Below, piece by piece: positions 54,830 to 63,762 of a stretch of 64,000 bases of DNA. The notes below the pieces were generated by a model. That model was given only the letters and a program-made list of their open reading frames with translations, did not search any database and had not been told where the DNA came from. Position 1 is the first letter of the stretch. Each line of letters begins with the position of its first letter. The stretch is from Telluria antibiotica (GTDB taxonomy: Bacteria > Pseudomonadota > Gammaproteobacteria > Burkholderiales > Burkholderiaceae_D): positions 1 through 64,000 of the forward strand of contig NZ_JAAQOM010000007.1 in the NCBI RefSeq assembly GCF_011682055.1, given 5' to 3'. Both the position numbers and the translations under genes were made by a program.

Positions 54830-55719
54830 TGGTCGCGTCCCGACGTGATCGTGTAGCCGCCGGAGAGGTAAGGCGTGAAGATGGCGGGATCGACCGGCAT
54901 GTCGAACTTGGCGTCGACCGCCTTGATCTTGTCCTTGCCAAAGATCTCCATCAGCACGACGCCCTCGGTGCCGGCGGCGGGAATGAAGCTGCCTTCCTTG
55001 CTGACGCAGGCGCCCGCGCCGCCGGGTGTGGGTTGCACGACCTCGCAGACGTGGCCGGCGATGGTCTGCCGCTCGGCCGCCGCCGCTGCTCCCGGTGCGA
55101 GGCCGGTCAGCTGGCGCACGGCGTTCATCCGTTCCGCCAGGCGCGGATCGGCCGCGAGCGCCGCGGTGGTGGCATCGTACTGCGCGCGCGTGGGGGCGCG
55201 CGGGCGGGGCGCGGCGTTCGCATGGCCCGTCGCGTCGCATTCGCCTTCGGCTTTTTTGGCGACGAGGTCGATGCGGCATTCGCCTTTGGTGGAGGTCAGC
55301 ACCGCGCCGCGCCGCTCGCTCTCGATCAAGCTGCAGTCTTCGGCCATCTGGACGTCGTAGCTCACCGAATAGACGATGTTGCGGTTCGGCGCCGAATAGT
55401 CGAAATTGTTGACACGCAGGGTCTGGTCCGGGAACGCAGCGGGGGGATGCGCGGGGCGGCCCAGGCGCCGGTTGCCTTCGACGCACACCGCGACCGCATG
55501 CTTGATGGTCTCCCGCAGGCTGCGGAAGCGCGGGCTGTTCGCATACTCGTCCTTGCGATGGACGTAGTGAACGGTGATCGGCTTGGCGGTGCGTCCGAGC
55601 GCCGAGTGGGGCGCGCTGGCGGCGTCGACTTGCCGTTCGACGGCGGTCATGGCGGGTGCCAGCGGTGCGGCGAGCGTGAGAATGAGTGCCGCGCAGGCGC
55701 GGGAACGGACGTGATTCAT
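54826..55719 (-). CDS. Exported Tad-locus protein of unknown function
   Basis: 297 residues with a signal peptide (MNHVRSRACAALILTLAAPLAPA). Several cysteines (VAVCVEGNRR, AEDCSLIESER, GECRIDL, HVCEVVQ, GACVSKEG) point to disulfides in the periplasm. The C-terminus DMPVDPAIFTPYLSGGYTITS has no recognised family. Both ends overlap Tad genes by 4 bp. Likely a pilus assembly or surface component. Confidence 0.65.
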   Translation of the reverse strand: MNHVRSRACAALILTLAAPLAPAMTAVERQVDAASAPHSALGRTAKPITVHYVHRKDEYANSPRFRSLRETIKHAVAVCVEGNRRLGRPAHPPAAFPDQTLRVNNFDYSAPNRNIVYSVSYDVQMAEDCSLIESERRGAVLTSTKGECRIDLVAKKAEGECDATGHANAAPRPRAPTRAQYDATTAALAADPRLAERMNAVRQLTGLAPGAAAAAERQTIAGHVCEVVQPTPGGAGACVSKEGSFIPAAGTEGVVLMEIFGKDKIKAVDAKFDMPVDPAIFTPYLSGGYTITSGRDQ

Positions 55720-57092
55720 GGGGTTGCGACTCCTTGCAGCGCAGTTGCGGCGGCCACGACGGCGGTGGAGTTGCCGACGAGGTGGACTTGCCAATACGGG
55801 TTGAACAGGCTGCCCAGTTCGGTAGTGCCGTTGATTTGTTCGTGGTCGAAATAGACTTCGGACGTCGCGACGGCGGCCAGCACGCCGCCGGCTGCGGCGC
55901 CGTCGAACATGTGCAGGCGGCCGCCCGGCTTGACGGCCGACGTGCCCGCCGACGTCCTCGTCTGGTTCATGGCGCGCGTGACGCGGATGGCGAACTGCAG
56001 CCGCGGATCGGGGCGGCTCGACCCCGTCGGCGTGTAGTTGAGCGCCGCGTTGGACAGTTCGTAGAAATCGGGCACGCCGCTGTAGTACCAGGCGCTGCCA
56101 GGTGTCGATGTCGTCTTGCGATGGCCGTTGCCGAGCGAGTAATAGCCGGTCTGCACACAACGGAGGCTCAAGCCGCGGAATCTCTTTTTGCGGATCTCGA
56201 AGTGGGCCTGGTCGCGGGCTTCCCACGAGTTATAGCCGTTGAGTACGGTGCCGCCGGAGCGGTCCGCCGTGCCGGCCGGGACAACCGGGTTGCAAGGCCA
56301 GGGTGACGACGATGACCATGACCTGTTCCGCACGAAAGCGTCCTGATTGACGACGTTGACGATGAGGTCGCGCATGCGCTGACGCTGGTTGCCCGTATGA
56401 CGGGAAATGAACGTACCGCCGCCCTGGAACGACGTCCAGTCGTCCTTCAGCGGCAAGGGCGTGACGGACACGCTGCCGTCGTTGCGATAGTTGGCGTCCG
56501 CGACCTCCTGGACCAGGGCGGTGCGCGCGAACAGGAAACCGGCGAACATGGTCGCCTGCATGAGCTTGAGTTCCGCTTTGGCGGTCTCGGCGGCCGCCAC
56601 GACGATGGCGCCTCCACCCACGCCCCCGCCGGCACCGTTGAAAGCAGTGTCGGCGTAGTTCACCACCGTGTAGCCGGCAGGATAGGACAGGGCATAGCAC
56701 AGCGGTACATAGGTAAGCGTGGCCAGTCCGACCGGCACCGAATATTGCGAATAACAGTACAGCGGCGGTACACCCTGCACATGGCCTTTCGAGTACTGCA
56801 GCCACGACGAAATGCTGACCATCTGCGCAATGGTCGCCTCGTTGGCAATCAGCGCACGGTTCGTGTACGCGTCGAAATTGAGCGCGCGCGCATGCATGAC
56901 GCCGGCGCTGTACGCCACCGCGTCGGCCGTGTTCACGAGCTTGGTCTTCTCGGCTGTCAATTGTCCGGTGTTAAAAACATAAAACGTCGCGGCGGCCGCG
57001 CCCAGCAGGACCGCGATCCCGAAAACCAATGCCTGACCGCGCTGCCGGAGGGGCAGGCGCGGATGGCGTGCGGATGATGTGAAGTCGGGCAT
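55716..57092 (-). CDS. TadG-like protein (TadE/TadG N-terminal domain)
   Basis: 458 residues. The N-terminus RQRGQALVFGIAVLLGAAAATFYVFNTGQLTAEKTKLVNTADAVAYSAG is the TadG/putative Flp-pilus-assembly N-terminal domain with its single membrane helix. The remainder is a large exported domain with clustered aromatic residues and no von Willebrand A motif seen. It is the second gene of the locus, 84 bp after flp. Confidence 0.82.
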   Translation of the reverse strand: MPDFTSSARHPRLPLRQRGQALVFGIAVLLGAAAATFYVFNTGQLTAEKTKLVNTADAVAYSAGVMHARALNFDAYTNRALIANEATIAQMVSISSWLQYSKGHVQGVPPLYCYSQYSVPVGLATLTYVPLCYALSYPAGYTVVNYADTAFNGAGGGVGGGAIVVAAAETAKAELKLMQATMFAGFLFARTALVQEVADANYRNDGSVSVTPLPLKDDWTSFQGGGTFISRHTGNQRQRMRDLIVNVVNQDAFVRNRSWSSSSPWPCNPVVPAGTADRSGGTVLNGYNSWEARDQAHFEIRKKRFRGLSLRCVQTGYYSLGNGHRKTTSTPGSAWYYSGVPDFYELSNAALNYTPTGSSRPDPRLQFAIRVTRAMNQTRTSAGTSAVKPGGRLHMFDGAAAGGVLAAVATSEVYFDHEQINGTTELGSLFNPYWQVHLVGNSTAVVAAATALQGVATP

Positions 57093-57176
57093 GGTTGAAT
57101 CGGTTGTTACTGGCCGTCATGCCGCTGCCGGAGCGGCGGCGTTCGGGCTGGGTTACGTCGCGATGGGGTTGACCGA

Positions 57177-57482
57177 TTACTGCGTACCGGCCTCACCTGC
57201 TTGCGCCTGGTTGCCGTAGGTCGACAGCGAGCGCTTCGTTTTCGCCGTGGTTGCTGCCGTCGAACCGGCGGTGGCGGCGGCCGTGACGTCCGCCTGCGCG
57301 TTATTACCGCCCACCTCGCTGGCGATCGCGCCCATCTGGGTGCGGACCGTGGTACCGAACAGCTGGGTCACGGCGATCGCGGCGACGGCGATCAGGGCGA
57401 CGATGATGATGTATTCGGTCATGCCCTGACCGGATTCTTTACGGATACGGCGGTTGAGACGGGTCACAAAATTGTTTCGCAT
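57177..57482 (-). CDS. flp: Flp-family type IVb pilin
   Basis: 101 residues. A basic leader MRNNFVTRLNRRIRKESG, then QGMTEYIIIVALIAVAAIAV, with the Flp signature glutamate and tyrosine after the cleavage glycine. It is the major pilin subunit. The Ala/Thr-rich C-terminal half makes it longer than most Flp pilins (about 50-70). GGAGG lies 5 bp before the ATG at 57482. A prepilin peptidase (TadV) is not in the window. Confidence 0.92.
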   Translation of the reverse strand: MRNNFVTRLNRRIRKESGQGMTEYIIIVALIAVAAIAVTQLFGTTVRTQMGAIASEVGGNNAQADVTAAATAGSTAATTAKTKRSLSTYGNQAQAGEAGTQ

Positions 57483-57687
57483 GAGAGCCTCCTTGTTGAG
57501 AAAGCGCAAAGACTATCACCCGAAACAGTGCTTCTCAATAAAACTTCTTATTCTAAATTTAACTATTTGGTGCAGCGCGGTAACTCCGTTTTCCTATGGA
57601 AAAAGAAAAATCGACATCCTGGATAGTACCCAAACTGTGAAATTTATTGTAGTAAATTGAACAAGTGAAAGTTTCTGAACGCCTGAG

Positions 57688-57701
57688 TGTGAAATTTCAC
57701 A
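57688..57701. promoter_or_regulatory. Perfect palindrome TGTGAAATTTCACA
   Basis: A 14-bp perfect palindrome. The same half, TGTGAAATTT, recurs at 57636-57645, 52 bp away, about five helical turns. It resembles a CRP/FNR-type site (TGTGA-TCACA) but with a 4-bp rather than 6-bp spacer. A regulator of the flp/tad operon is the likely binder; its identity is unknown. Confidence 0.45.
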
Positions 57702-57753
57702 TAGATTCAAAAGATTTAAGCCGGACAAGTTTTATTGTTAAATGGATTTCATC

Positions 57754-57772
57754 CGCATTTGTAACAACTGCG
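57754..57772. promoter_or_regulatory. Imperfect palindrome CGCAtTTGTaACAAcTGCG
   Basis: Arms CGCA-N-TTGT / ACAA-N-TGCG about a central A, 19 bp in all. Symmetry and size are those of a dimeric regulator site, 53 bp beyond the 14-bp palindrome as seen from flp. Binder unknown. Confidence 0.4.
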
Positions 57773-58031
57773 TGTGATTTGGTGAGAATGGCTGAGTTCG
57801 GCTAGTCGGCTTTCTCACCGGCCCGTTGACCGCGTATGCGCGGCGGCGGGCAGGTCAGAACGAGGCCAAAATCATGCAAAAAAAATTTTCCGGGCTGTGC
57901 TATTCATGCAACATAATCGCGCGGTCCTTGCGAGCTCATCAGTTTTATGCTTACGGGCTGGCGGATCGCCCTGACACGCCTCCGTAGCCGGACGGTAAGG
58001 CACCTTTAAGGTGGGTTCCACACCCCCCTTG

Positions 58032-58037
58032 TATAAT
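58032..58037 (+). promoter_or_regulatory. -10 box of the ubiE operon
   Basis: TATAAT lies 27 bp upstream of the ubiE ATG. A good -35 is not seen at the right distance. The implied leader is about 20 nt. Confidence 0.5.
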
Positions 58038-58064
58038 GTGGCAACACTCAACGGCTCGCTACTT

Positions 58065-58799
58065 ATGACCAACACCACCCATTTCGGCTACAAGACCGTC
58101 TCCGAGGACGAGAAGGTCCACGAGGTCGCCAAGGTATTCCACTCGGTCGCGTCCAAATACGACGTCATGAACGACCTGATGTCCGCCGGCCTGCACCGCG
58201 TGTGGAAGGCGTTCACCATTGCCCAGGCCGGCATTCGCCCCGGCTTCAAGGTGCTCGACATCGCGGGCGGCACGGGCGACCTGTCGAAGGCGTTCGCCAA
58301 GCAGGCGGGGCCCAGCGGCGAGGTCTGGCTGACGGACATCAACGAGTCGATGCTGCGCGTGGGCCGCGATCGTCTATTGAACAAGGGCCTCGTGACCCCC
58401 ACCTTGCTGTGTGACGCGGAAAAGCTGCCGTTCCCCGACAATTATTTCGACCGTGTCAGCGTCGCCTTTGGCCTGCGCAACATGACGCACAAGGATGCGG
58501 CGCTGGCGGAAATGCGCCGCGTGCTCAAGCCGGGCGGCAAGCTGCTCGTGCTGGAATTCTCGAAAGTCGCGGCGCCGCTGCAAAAGCCGTACGACGTGTA
58601 TTCGTTCTCGGTGCTGCCGTGGCTGGGCCAGCGCATCGCGGGCGATGCCGACAGCTACCGTTATCTGGCGGAATCGATTCGCATGCACCCGGACCAGGAG
58701 ACGCTGAAATCGATGATGGAGACGGCGGGCCTGGAACGCGTCCAGTACTACAACCTGACGGCCGGTGTGGCCGCACTGCACACCGGCATCAAACTTTGA
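58065..58799 (+). CDS. ubiE: Demethylmenaquinone/2-polyprenyl-1,4-benzoquinol methylase
   Basis: 244 residues; SAM-dependent C-methylation in ubiquinone (and menaquinone) synthesis. The SAM motif [18 protein letters not shown] (about 65-82) and the UbiE signatures [17 protein letters not shown] and [16 protein letters not shown] are clear. The start [12 protein letters not shown] at 58065 is the conserved N-terminus; a longer frame from 58011 would run through the promoter. First gene of a ubi operon. Confidence 0.96.
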   Translation: MTNTTHFGYKTVSEDEKVHEVAKVFHSVASKYDVMNDLMSAGLHRVWKAFTIAQAGIRPGFKVLDIAGGTGDLSKAFAKQAGPSGEVWLTDINESMLRVGRDRLLNKGLVTPTLLCDAEKLPFPDNYFDRVSVAFGLRNMTHKDAALAEMRRVLKPGGKLLVLEFSKVAAPLQKPYDVYSFSVLPWLGQRIAGDADSYRYLAESIRMHPDQETLKSMMETAGLERVQYYNLTAGVAALHTGIKL

Positions 58800-58808
58800 G
58801 GTGAACCC

Positions 58809-59750
58809 ATGAAGAAGTTTTTGGCCAGCATGTTGATCGCGGTGATGGCATTGTCCAGCGTCGCCGATGCGCGCCCGCTCGGTGGCAGCCGGTCGTTCGG
58901 CCGCCAGTCGCAGTCCGTGAGCCGGATGCGCACGCCGGCACCGCCGCCCGCGCCTTACCAGCAGCCGTCGTACCAGCGTCCCGCGCCGGCGCCCGCCGTG
59001 CCGGCGCCGCTGCCCGTGAAGCGTCCGAGCATGTGGAAGGGCGTGCTCGGCGGTGCGCTGCTCGGCCTCGGCCTGGGCGCATTGTTCTCGCACTTCGGCA
59101 TCGGCGGCGCCATGGCCGGCGCGCTGTCGTCGCTGCTGATGATCCTGCTGCTCGTGTTCGCCGTGATGTTCATCGTGCGCATGTTCCGCCGCAAGGATAC
59201 GCCGGCGAATTCCGCCTTCACGGGCTTCGCCCCGAATCCCGTGCCCGCGTCGGGCACGCCGGAAATCGGTTCGGGCCTGAATGGCGGCTACCAGGGCAAC
59301 CCGGGCGGCTTCCAGCCGGGCTTCTCGAACGGGCCCTCGCTGGACAAGGCGGCACCCGCGCACGAACCGTGGGGCGTGCCGGCCGGCTTCGACACGGACG
59401 CGTTCCTGCGTCACGCGAAGGCCTCGTTCATCCGCATGCAGGCCGCCTGGGACCGCAGTGACCTCGCCGACTTGCGCGAGTTCACGTCGCCCGAGGTGTA
59501 CGCCGAACTGTCGTTGCAGGTCCAGGAACGGGGCGGCCAGCCCGACTTCACGGAAGTCGTCAACATCGATGCCCAGCTGCTGGGCATCGAGACGACGGAG
59601 CGCGACTATTTCGCGAGCGTGCAGTTCAACGGCATGATCCGCAATGCGCCGGGCGCGCAGCCGGAACCGTTCGTCGAAGTGTGGAACCTGGCCAAGCCCC
59701 TGAACGGTAGCGGCGGTTGGGTCCTGGCGGGCATCCAGCAGATTACTTAA
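58809..59750 (+). CDS. Tim44-domain membrane protein
   Basis: 313 residues. A signal-like N-terminus (MKKFLASMLIAVMALSSVADA), a Pro/Gln-rich stretch, two adjacent hydrophobic segments (GVLGGALLGLGLGALFSHFGIGG, LSSLLMILLLVFAVMFIVRMF), a Gly/Asn/Pro linker and a C-terminal Tim44-like domain (FDTDAFLRHAKASFIRMQAAWDRSDLADLREFTSPEVY). The domain belongs to the mitochondrial import protein family; its bacterial role is unclear. It commonly sits in this ubi cluster. Confidence 0.9.
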   Translation: MKKFLASMLIAVMALSSVADARPLGGSRSFGRQSQSVSRMRTPAPPPAPYQQPSYQRPAPAPAVPAPLPVKRPSMWKGVLGGALLGLGLGALFSHFGIGGAMAGALSSLLMILLLVFAVMFIVRMFRRKDTPANSAFTGFAPNPVPASGTPEIGSGLNGGYQGNPGGFQPGFSNGPSLDKAAPAHEPWGVPAGFDTDAFLRHAKASFIRMQAAWDRSDLADLREFTSPEVYAELSLQVQERGGQPDFTEVVNIDAQLLGIETTERDYFASVQFNGMIRNAPGAQPEPFVEVWNLAKPLNGSGGWVLAGIQQIT

Positions 59751-59810
59751 AAATTTCGCAATCTAAAGCTTGTGCTCCGGGTTTTATGCTCTGGTGAACT
59801 GGTAAGATCG

Positions 59811-59843
59811 AAACCGCCCGACGATGCCGGGCGGTTTTATTTT
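59811..59843 (+). terminator. Rho-independent terminator between Tim44 and ubiJ genes
   Basis: Stem AAACCGCCCG (59811-59820) / CGGGCGGTTT (59828-59837), loop ACGATGC, then T-rich TATTTTG. It lies within a row of genes expected to be co-transcribed. It should end ubiE-Tim44 messages or attenuate the distal genes. Confidence 0.85.
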
Positions 59844-59860
59844 GTGAATACGAATCCCTC

Positions 59861-60529
59861 ATGTCTTCGACTTCCTCTTTCCTGTCGCCGCAACGGGGCT
59901 TGACGGCCCCGGCCGTGGCGACGATCAACCACTTGCTGGCGCAGGAAGCGTGGGCGCGCGATGCCCTGATGCGCCACGCCGGCAAGACCGCCTGCATCGA
60001 TACCGGCCATCTCGCCTTGCGCATGCGCGTCGCGCGCGACGGCATGCTCGAGACGGCGGGCGCCGACGACGCGGCCAGCGTCACCATCCACGTCAAACTC
60101 TCCGACGTGCCGCTGATCCTGCAGAACCGCGACCGCGCGTTCTCGTACGTGCGCATCGACGGCGACGCCGAGTTCGCCAACACGATCTCGCAGCTGTCGA
60201 AAGGCTTGCGCTGGGATGCCGAGCACGACCTCGAGCGCGTGTTCGGCCCGATCGGCGCCGTGCGCCTCGCGGACGGTGCGCGCTCGGCCGTGACGGGCGC
60301 GGCCACGGCCGGCCGTCGGCTGGCGGAGAACGTCGCCGAATTCCTGCTGGAAGAACGGCGCGTGCTCGTGCGGCCTGCCACCGTCGACACGTTCGCGGAC
60401 GACGTCGGCCACCTGCGCGACGACGTCGAACGGACGGCCAAGCGCATCGCCAGGCTGGAGCAAAAGCTGGCGCAACAAGCGGAGCGCAGTGCCGCGCCGC
60501 CGATTCCTGATACACCTTCGGACCACTGA
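59861..60529 (+). CDS. ubiJ: Ubiquinone biosynthesis accessory factor UbiJ
   Basis: 222 residues with an SCP2 lipid-binding domain at the N-terminus ([36 protein letters not shown]) and a helical C-terminus ([19 protein letters not shown]). UbiJ holds ubiquinone precursors in a soluble complex with UbiK and other Ubi enzymes. The position directly before ubiB is typical. Its stop shares a base with the ubiB start (TGATG). Confidence 0.9.
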   Translation: MSSTSSFLSPQRGLTAPAVATINHLLAQEAWARDALMRHAGKTACIDTGHLALRMRVARDGMLETAGADDAASVTIHVKLSDVPLILQNRDRAFSYVRIDGDAEFANTISQLSKGLRWDAEHDLERVFGPIGAVRLADGARSAVTGAATAGRRLAENVAEFLLEERRVLVRPATVDTFADDVGHLRDDVERTAKRIARLEQKLAQQAERSAAPPIPDTPSDH

Positions 60530-62097
60530 TGATCCTGAAATTCCTGCGCCTGCTGAAGATCTTCACCGTCATCGTCAAATACGGCCTGGACGAGATCGCG
60601 ATTTCCGGCCTCGACGTACCGCGTACCGCCCGCGTGATCAATACCGTCTTCTTCTGGCGCAGCTTCACGTCGCCGCGCGCGATCCGCCTGCGGCTGGCGC
60701 TGGAAGAGCTCGGCCCCATCTTCGTGAAATTCGGCCAGGTATTGTCGACGCGGCCCGACCTGATGCCGCCGGACATAGTGGCCGAGCTGTCGCTGCTGCA
60801 GGACCGCGTGCCGCCGTTCGATTCCGACCTGGCCGTTGCCCAGATCACGCGCTCGCTCGGCGCGTCGCCGGACATGCTGTTCGCGTCGTTCGATCGCACG
60901 CCGATCGCGTCCGCGTCGATCGCGCAGGTGCACTTCGCGACCTTGAAGGACGGCAGGGAAGTCGCGGTGAAAGTGCTGCGTCCGGGCATGAAGTCGACGA
61001 TCGACGAGGACGTCGCCCTGATGCAGATGGCGGCCGGCGTCATCGAAAAAGTGTGGGCCGACAGCCGCCGGCTGAAGCCGCGCGAAGTCGTGGCCGAGTT
61101 CGACAAATACCTGCACGACGAGCTCGACCTGATGCGCGAGGCGGCCAACGCCAGCCAGCTGCGCCGCAACTTCGCGAACTCCGACCTGCTGCTCGTGCCG
61201 GAAATGTACTGGGACTATTGTTCCAGCAGTGTGATCGTGATGGAGCGCATGAACGGCATCCCGATCTCGCAGACGGACCGCCTCGTCGCGGCAGGTGTCG
61301 ATCTGAAAAAATTGTCCAGCGATGGCGTCGAGATCTTTTTCACGCAGGTGTTCCGTGATGGCTTTTTTCACGCCGACATGCACCCCGGGAACATCCTCGT
61401 GTCCATCGATCCGGCCACGTTCGGCCGCTACATCGCGCTGGACTTCGGCATCGTCGGCACTTTGAACGATTTCGACAAGGACTACCTGTCGCAGAACTTC
61501 CTCGCGTTCTTCCGGCGCGACTACAAGCGCGTCGCGGAGGCGCACATCGAATCGGGCTGGGCGCCGCGCGACACCCGCGTCGACGAGCTGGAAGCCGCGG
61601 TGCGCGCCACGTGCGAGCCGATCTTCGACCGTCCGCTGAAAGACATCTCGTTCGGCCAGGTGCTGCTGCGCCTGTTCCAGACGTCGCGCCGCTTCAACGT
61701 CGAAGTGCAGCCGCAGCTCGTGCTGCTGCAGAAGACGATGCTGAACATCGAGGGCCTGGGCCGCCAGCTCGACCCGGACCTCGACCTGTGGAAGACGGCG
61801 AAACCGTACCTGGAGCGCTGGATGGCGGAGCAGGTCGGCTGGCGCGGCATGGCCGAGCGGTTGAAGGCCGAGGCGCCGCGCTTCGCCCAGATCTTCCCGC
61901 AGCTGCCGCGCCTGATGCACCAGGTCTTGCACAAGCGCGCGTACAGCGACTTCGACTTGGGCGACCTGGTGGCGAGCATGCTGGTCGAGACACGCCGCGC
62001 CACGCGCCTGCTGGTCTTCGTCGCGTGCGCGACGGGTATCATCGCCGTGCTCGTCGCCGGCATGTTCGCGTCCGGGCATTTGCACTGGACACCGTGA
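60529..62097 (+). CDS. ubiB: ABC1-family atypical kinase UbiB
   Basis: 522 residues. The KxGQ motif lies in [16 protein letters not shown] and the catalytic region in [25 protein letters not shown]. The Asp motifs are [12 protein letters not shown] and LDFGIVGTL. The C-terminus has two membrane helices ([21 protein letters not shown]). It supports ubiquinone synthesis by ATP-driven extraction of lipid precursors. The start overlaps ubiJ and the stop overlaps the next gene by one base each. Confidence 0.96.
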   Translation: MILKFLRLLKIFTVIVKYGLDEIAISGLDVPRTARVINTVFFWRSFTSPRAIRLRLALEELGPIFVKFGQVLSTRPDLMPPDIVAELSLLQDRVPPFDSDLAVAQITRSLGASPDMLFASFDRTPIASASIAQVHFATLKDGREVAVKVLRPGMKSTIDEDVALMQMAAGVIEKVWADSRRLKPREVVAEFDKYLHDELDLMREAANASQLRRNFANSDLLLVPEMYWDYCSSSVIVMERMNGIPISQTDRLVAAGVDLKKLSSDGVEIFFTQVFRDGFFHADMHPGNILVSIDPATFGRYIALDFGIVGTLNDFDKDYLSQNFLAFFRRDYKRVAEAHIESGWAPRDTRVDELEAAVRATCEPIFDRPLKDISFGQVLLRLFQTSRRFNVEVQPQLVLLQKTMLNIEGLGRQLDPDLDLWKTAKPYLERWMAEQVGWRGMAERLKAEAPRFAQIFPQLPRLMHQVLHKRAYSDFDLGDLVASMLVETRRATRLLVFVACATGIIAVLVAGMFASGHLHWTP

Positions 62098-62714
62098 TGG
62101 CCGCACCGCCGGCGTTCTCCAGCCGCGATCCGCTGTCGCCGCAATTCTGGGACGAGCGTTTCGAGCGCGCGTTCACGCCGTGGGAGCGGGGCGGGGTGTC
62201 GATGGCGTTGCGGCGGTTCGTCGCAGATGCCGCGCGCCCGCTCGTTGCGCTGGCGCCGGGCTGCGGCACGGCGCACGAACTGGCCTTGATGTGCGAGGCC
62301 GGCTGGGACGCCACCGCCATCGATTTCTCGCCCGAGGCCGTCGCGCGCGCCCGCGCGCTGGCGGGGCCGTGGGCCGACCGCATCCTGCAGGCCGACTTCT
62401 TCACGTACGCGCCGGCGCGGCCGCTGGACCTCGTCTACGAGCAGGCGTTCCTGTGCGCCATGCCCCGCGAGCGTTGGGACGCCGTCGCGCGGCGCTGGGA
62501 AGCGCTGCTGGCGCCGGGTGGTCTGCTGGCCGGCTATTTCTACTTCGACGATGCAGCGAAAGGGCCGCCGTTCGGCACCTCCCGTGCGCGGCTTGATGAA
62601 CTGTTGCACAACGGGTTCGAGTGCATCGCGGATGAGGCGGTCGAGGATTCCATTCCGGTGTTCGCGGCGAAGGAACGGTGGATGGTGTGGCGCAAGCGCC
62701 AGCGTATGCTCTGA
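62097..62714 (+). CDS. TPMT-family SAM methyltransferase
   Basis: 205 residues resembling thiopurine S-methyltransferase: QFWDERFERAFTPWERGGV, the SAM site ALAPGCGTAHELALMCEAGWDATAIDFSPEA, and FLCAMPRERWDAVARRWEALL. The real substrate in bacteria is unsettled; tellurite, selenium and thiol methylation are known in the family. It is the last gene of the ubi unit, sharing one base with ubiB. Confidence 0.88.
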   Translation: MAAPPAFSSRDPLSPQFWDERFERAFTPWERGGVSMALRRFVADAARPLVALAPGCGTAHELALMCEAGWDATAIDFSPEAVARARALAGPWADRILQADFFTYAPARPLDLVYEQAFLCAMPRERWDAVARRWEALLAPGGLLAGYFYFDDAAKGPPFGTSRARLDELLHNGFECIADEAVEDSIPVFAAKERWMVWRKRQRML

Positions 62715-62727
62715 CCGACCCGCGGCG

Positions 62728-63735
62728 TCAATCCGCGTCCATCTGCAGTACGACCTTGCCTTTGGCGCGACCTTGCTCCAGGTATGCGAGGCCCGCTTTC
62801 GCCTGGGTGAACGGAAACACCTTATCGATCACGGGCCTGATACGCCCGGCTTTCAGCAGTTCGCCGATACTCGCGAGCTGGCTGCCATCGGGACGGACGA
62901 ACATGAAGCTGTAGGTTGCGCCACGTTGTTTGGCAAGCCGCCGGATTTTGGCACTCAGCAAACGAAACACGAGTTTCATCACGACGTTCATGCCGCGTGC
63001 CCGCGCAAATGCCGCATCGGGCGGACCGATCAAGGAAACGGCTTTGCTGTGTGGGCGCAGGATGTCCAGCGCCGTTTCCAAACCGTCGCCCCGTGTCGTT
63101 CCCAGCACGGCGTCGTAGTCGTGCAGCACGTCTTCAACGTCCTGTTTTTTGTAGTCGACCACTTCATCCGCACCGAGCGTGCGTACCAACTCGATATTGG
63201 CCGTGCTGGTGGTCGTGCCCACGGTCGCGCCCCAATGCTTTGCCAGTTGGATCGCAAAGGTGCCGATGCCGCCGGAACCAGCGGGTATGAAGATTTTTTG
63301 GCCGGGCTTGAGTTGCATGTGCTCTTTGAACGCTTGCCACACGGTCAAGCCAACCATGGGGATCGATGCGGCCTCGATAAAGCTCAGGTTCGCCGGCTTC
63401 AGCGCTGCCGCGTGTTCAGGCACCGCGACGAATTCCGCAAAGCTGCCGTTGCCAAGGTCGAACACGCTGCCGTACACCGCATCGCCTGGCTGGAAGCGGC
63501 TTACGCGGCTTCCGACTTCGACCACCACGCCTGCAAAATCACTGCCCATCGTTGCGGGCAGTTGAAATTTGAGGATGGGTTTGAACATCCCCTTCGGGAT
63601 CATGTTGTCGATTGGGTTCAGGCCAGCGGCGCGCACCTTGACCAGGATGTCGTCGGGCCCGATCGTTGGACGAGCGACGTCGGCGAATGCGAGCGCCTCC
63701 GCTCCGCCATATCGTTTCAAAACGAGTGCTTTCAT
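62728..63735 (-). CDS. NADP-dependent MDR-family oxidoreductase (quinone reductase-like)
   Basis: 335 residues. GroES-like N-terminal domain (DILVKVRAAGLNPIDNMIPKG, GSDFAGVVVEVGSRVSRFQPGD) and a Rossmann domain (FIPAGSGGIGTFAIQLAKHWGATVGTTTS). The zinc ligands of alcohol dehydrogenases are not evident, so this is the zinc-free quinone oxidoreductase/enoyl reductase type. It converges on the ubi unit with only 13 bp between stops. It and the next gene lie on the minus strand and may be co-transcribed. Confidence 0.88.
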   Translation of the reverse strand: MKALVLKRYGGAEALAFADVARPTIGPDDILVKVRAAGLNPIDNMIPKGMFKPILKFQLPATMGSDFAGVVVEVGSRVSRFQPGDAVYGSVFDLGNGSFAEFVAVPEHAAALKPANLSFIEAASIPMVGLTVWQAFKEHMQLKPGQKIFIPAGSGGIGTFAIQLAKHWGATVGTTTSTANIELVRTLGADEVVDYKKQDVEDVLHDYDAVLGTTRGDGLETALDILRPHSKAVSLIGPPDAAFARARGMNVVMKLVFRLLSAKIRRLAKQRGATYSFMFVRPDGSQLASIGELLKAGRIRPVIDKVFPFTQAKAGLAYLEQGRAKGKVVLQMDAD

Positions 63736-63762
63736 GTCGTGTTCTCAGTAGGGGCGGGTCGG

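Larger units (their letters stand above)
57483..58064. promoter_or_regulatory. AT-rich control region between flp and ubiE
   Basis: A 582-bp divergent gap, visibly richer in A/T than its surroundings. On the minus strand a possible flp -10 TAGAAT lies at 57550-57555. Two palindromes (57688-57701 and 57754-57772) and a repeated half-site (57636-57645) lie upstream of it. On the plus strand the ubiE -10 is at 58032-58037. Nothing coding is supported here. Confidence 0.5.

Noticed and set aside
57201..57626. Plus-strand open frame opposite flp
   Set aside because: It is antisense to a well-defined pilin, and its end runs into the AT-rich control region with no domain features.
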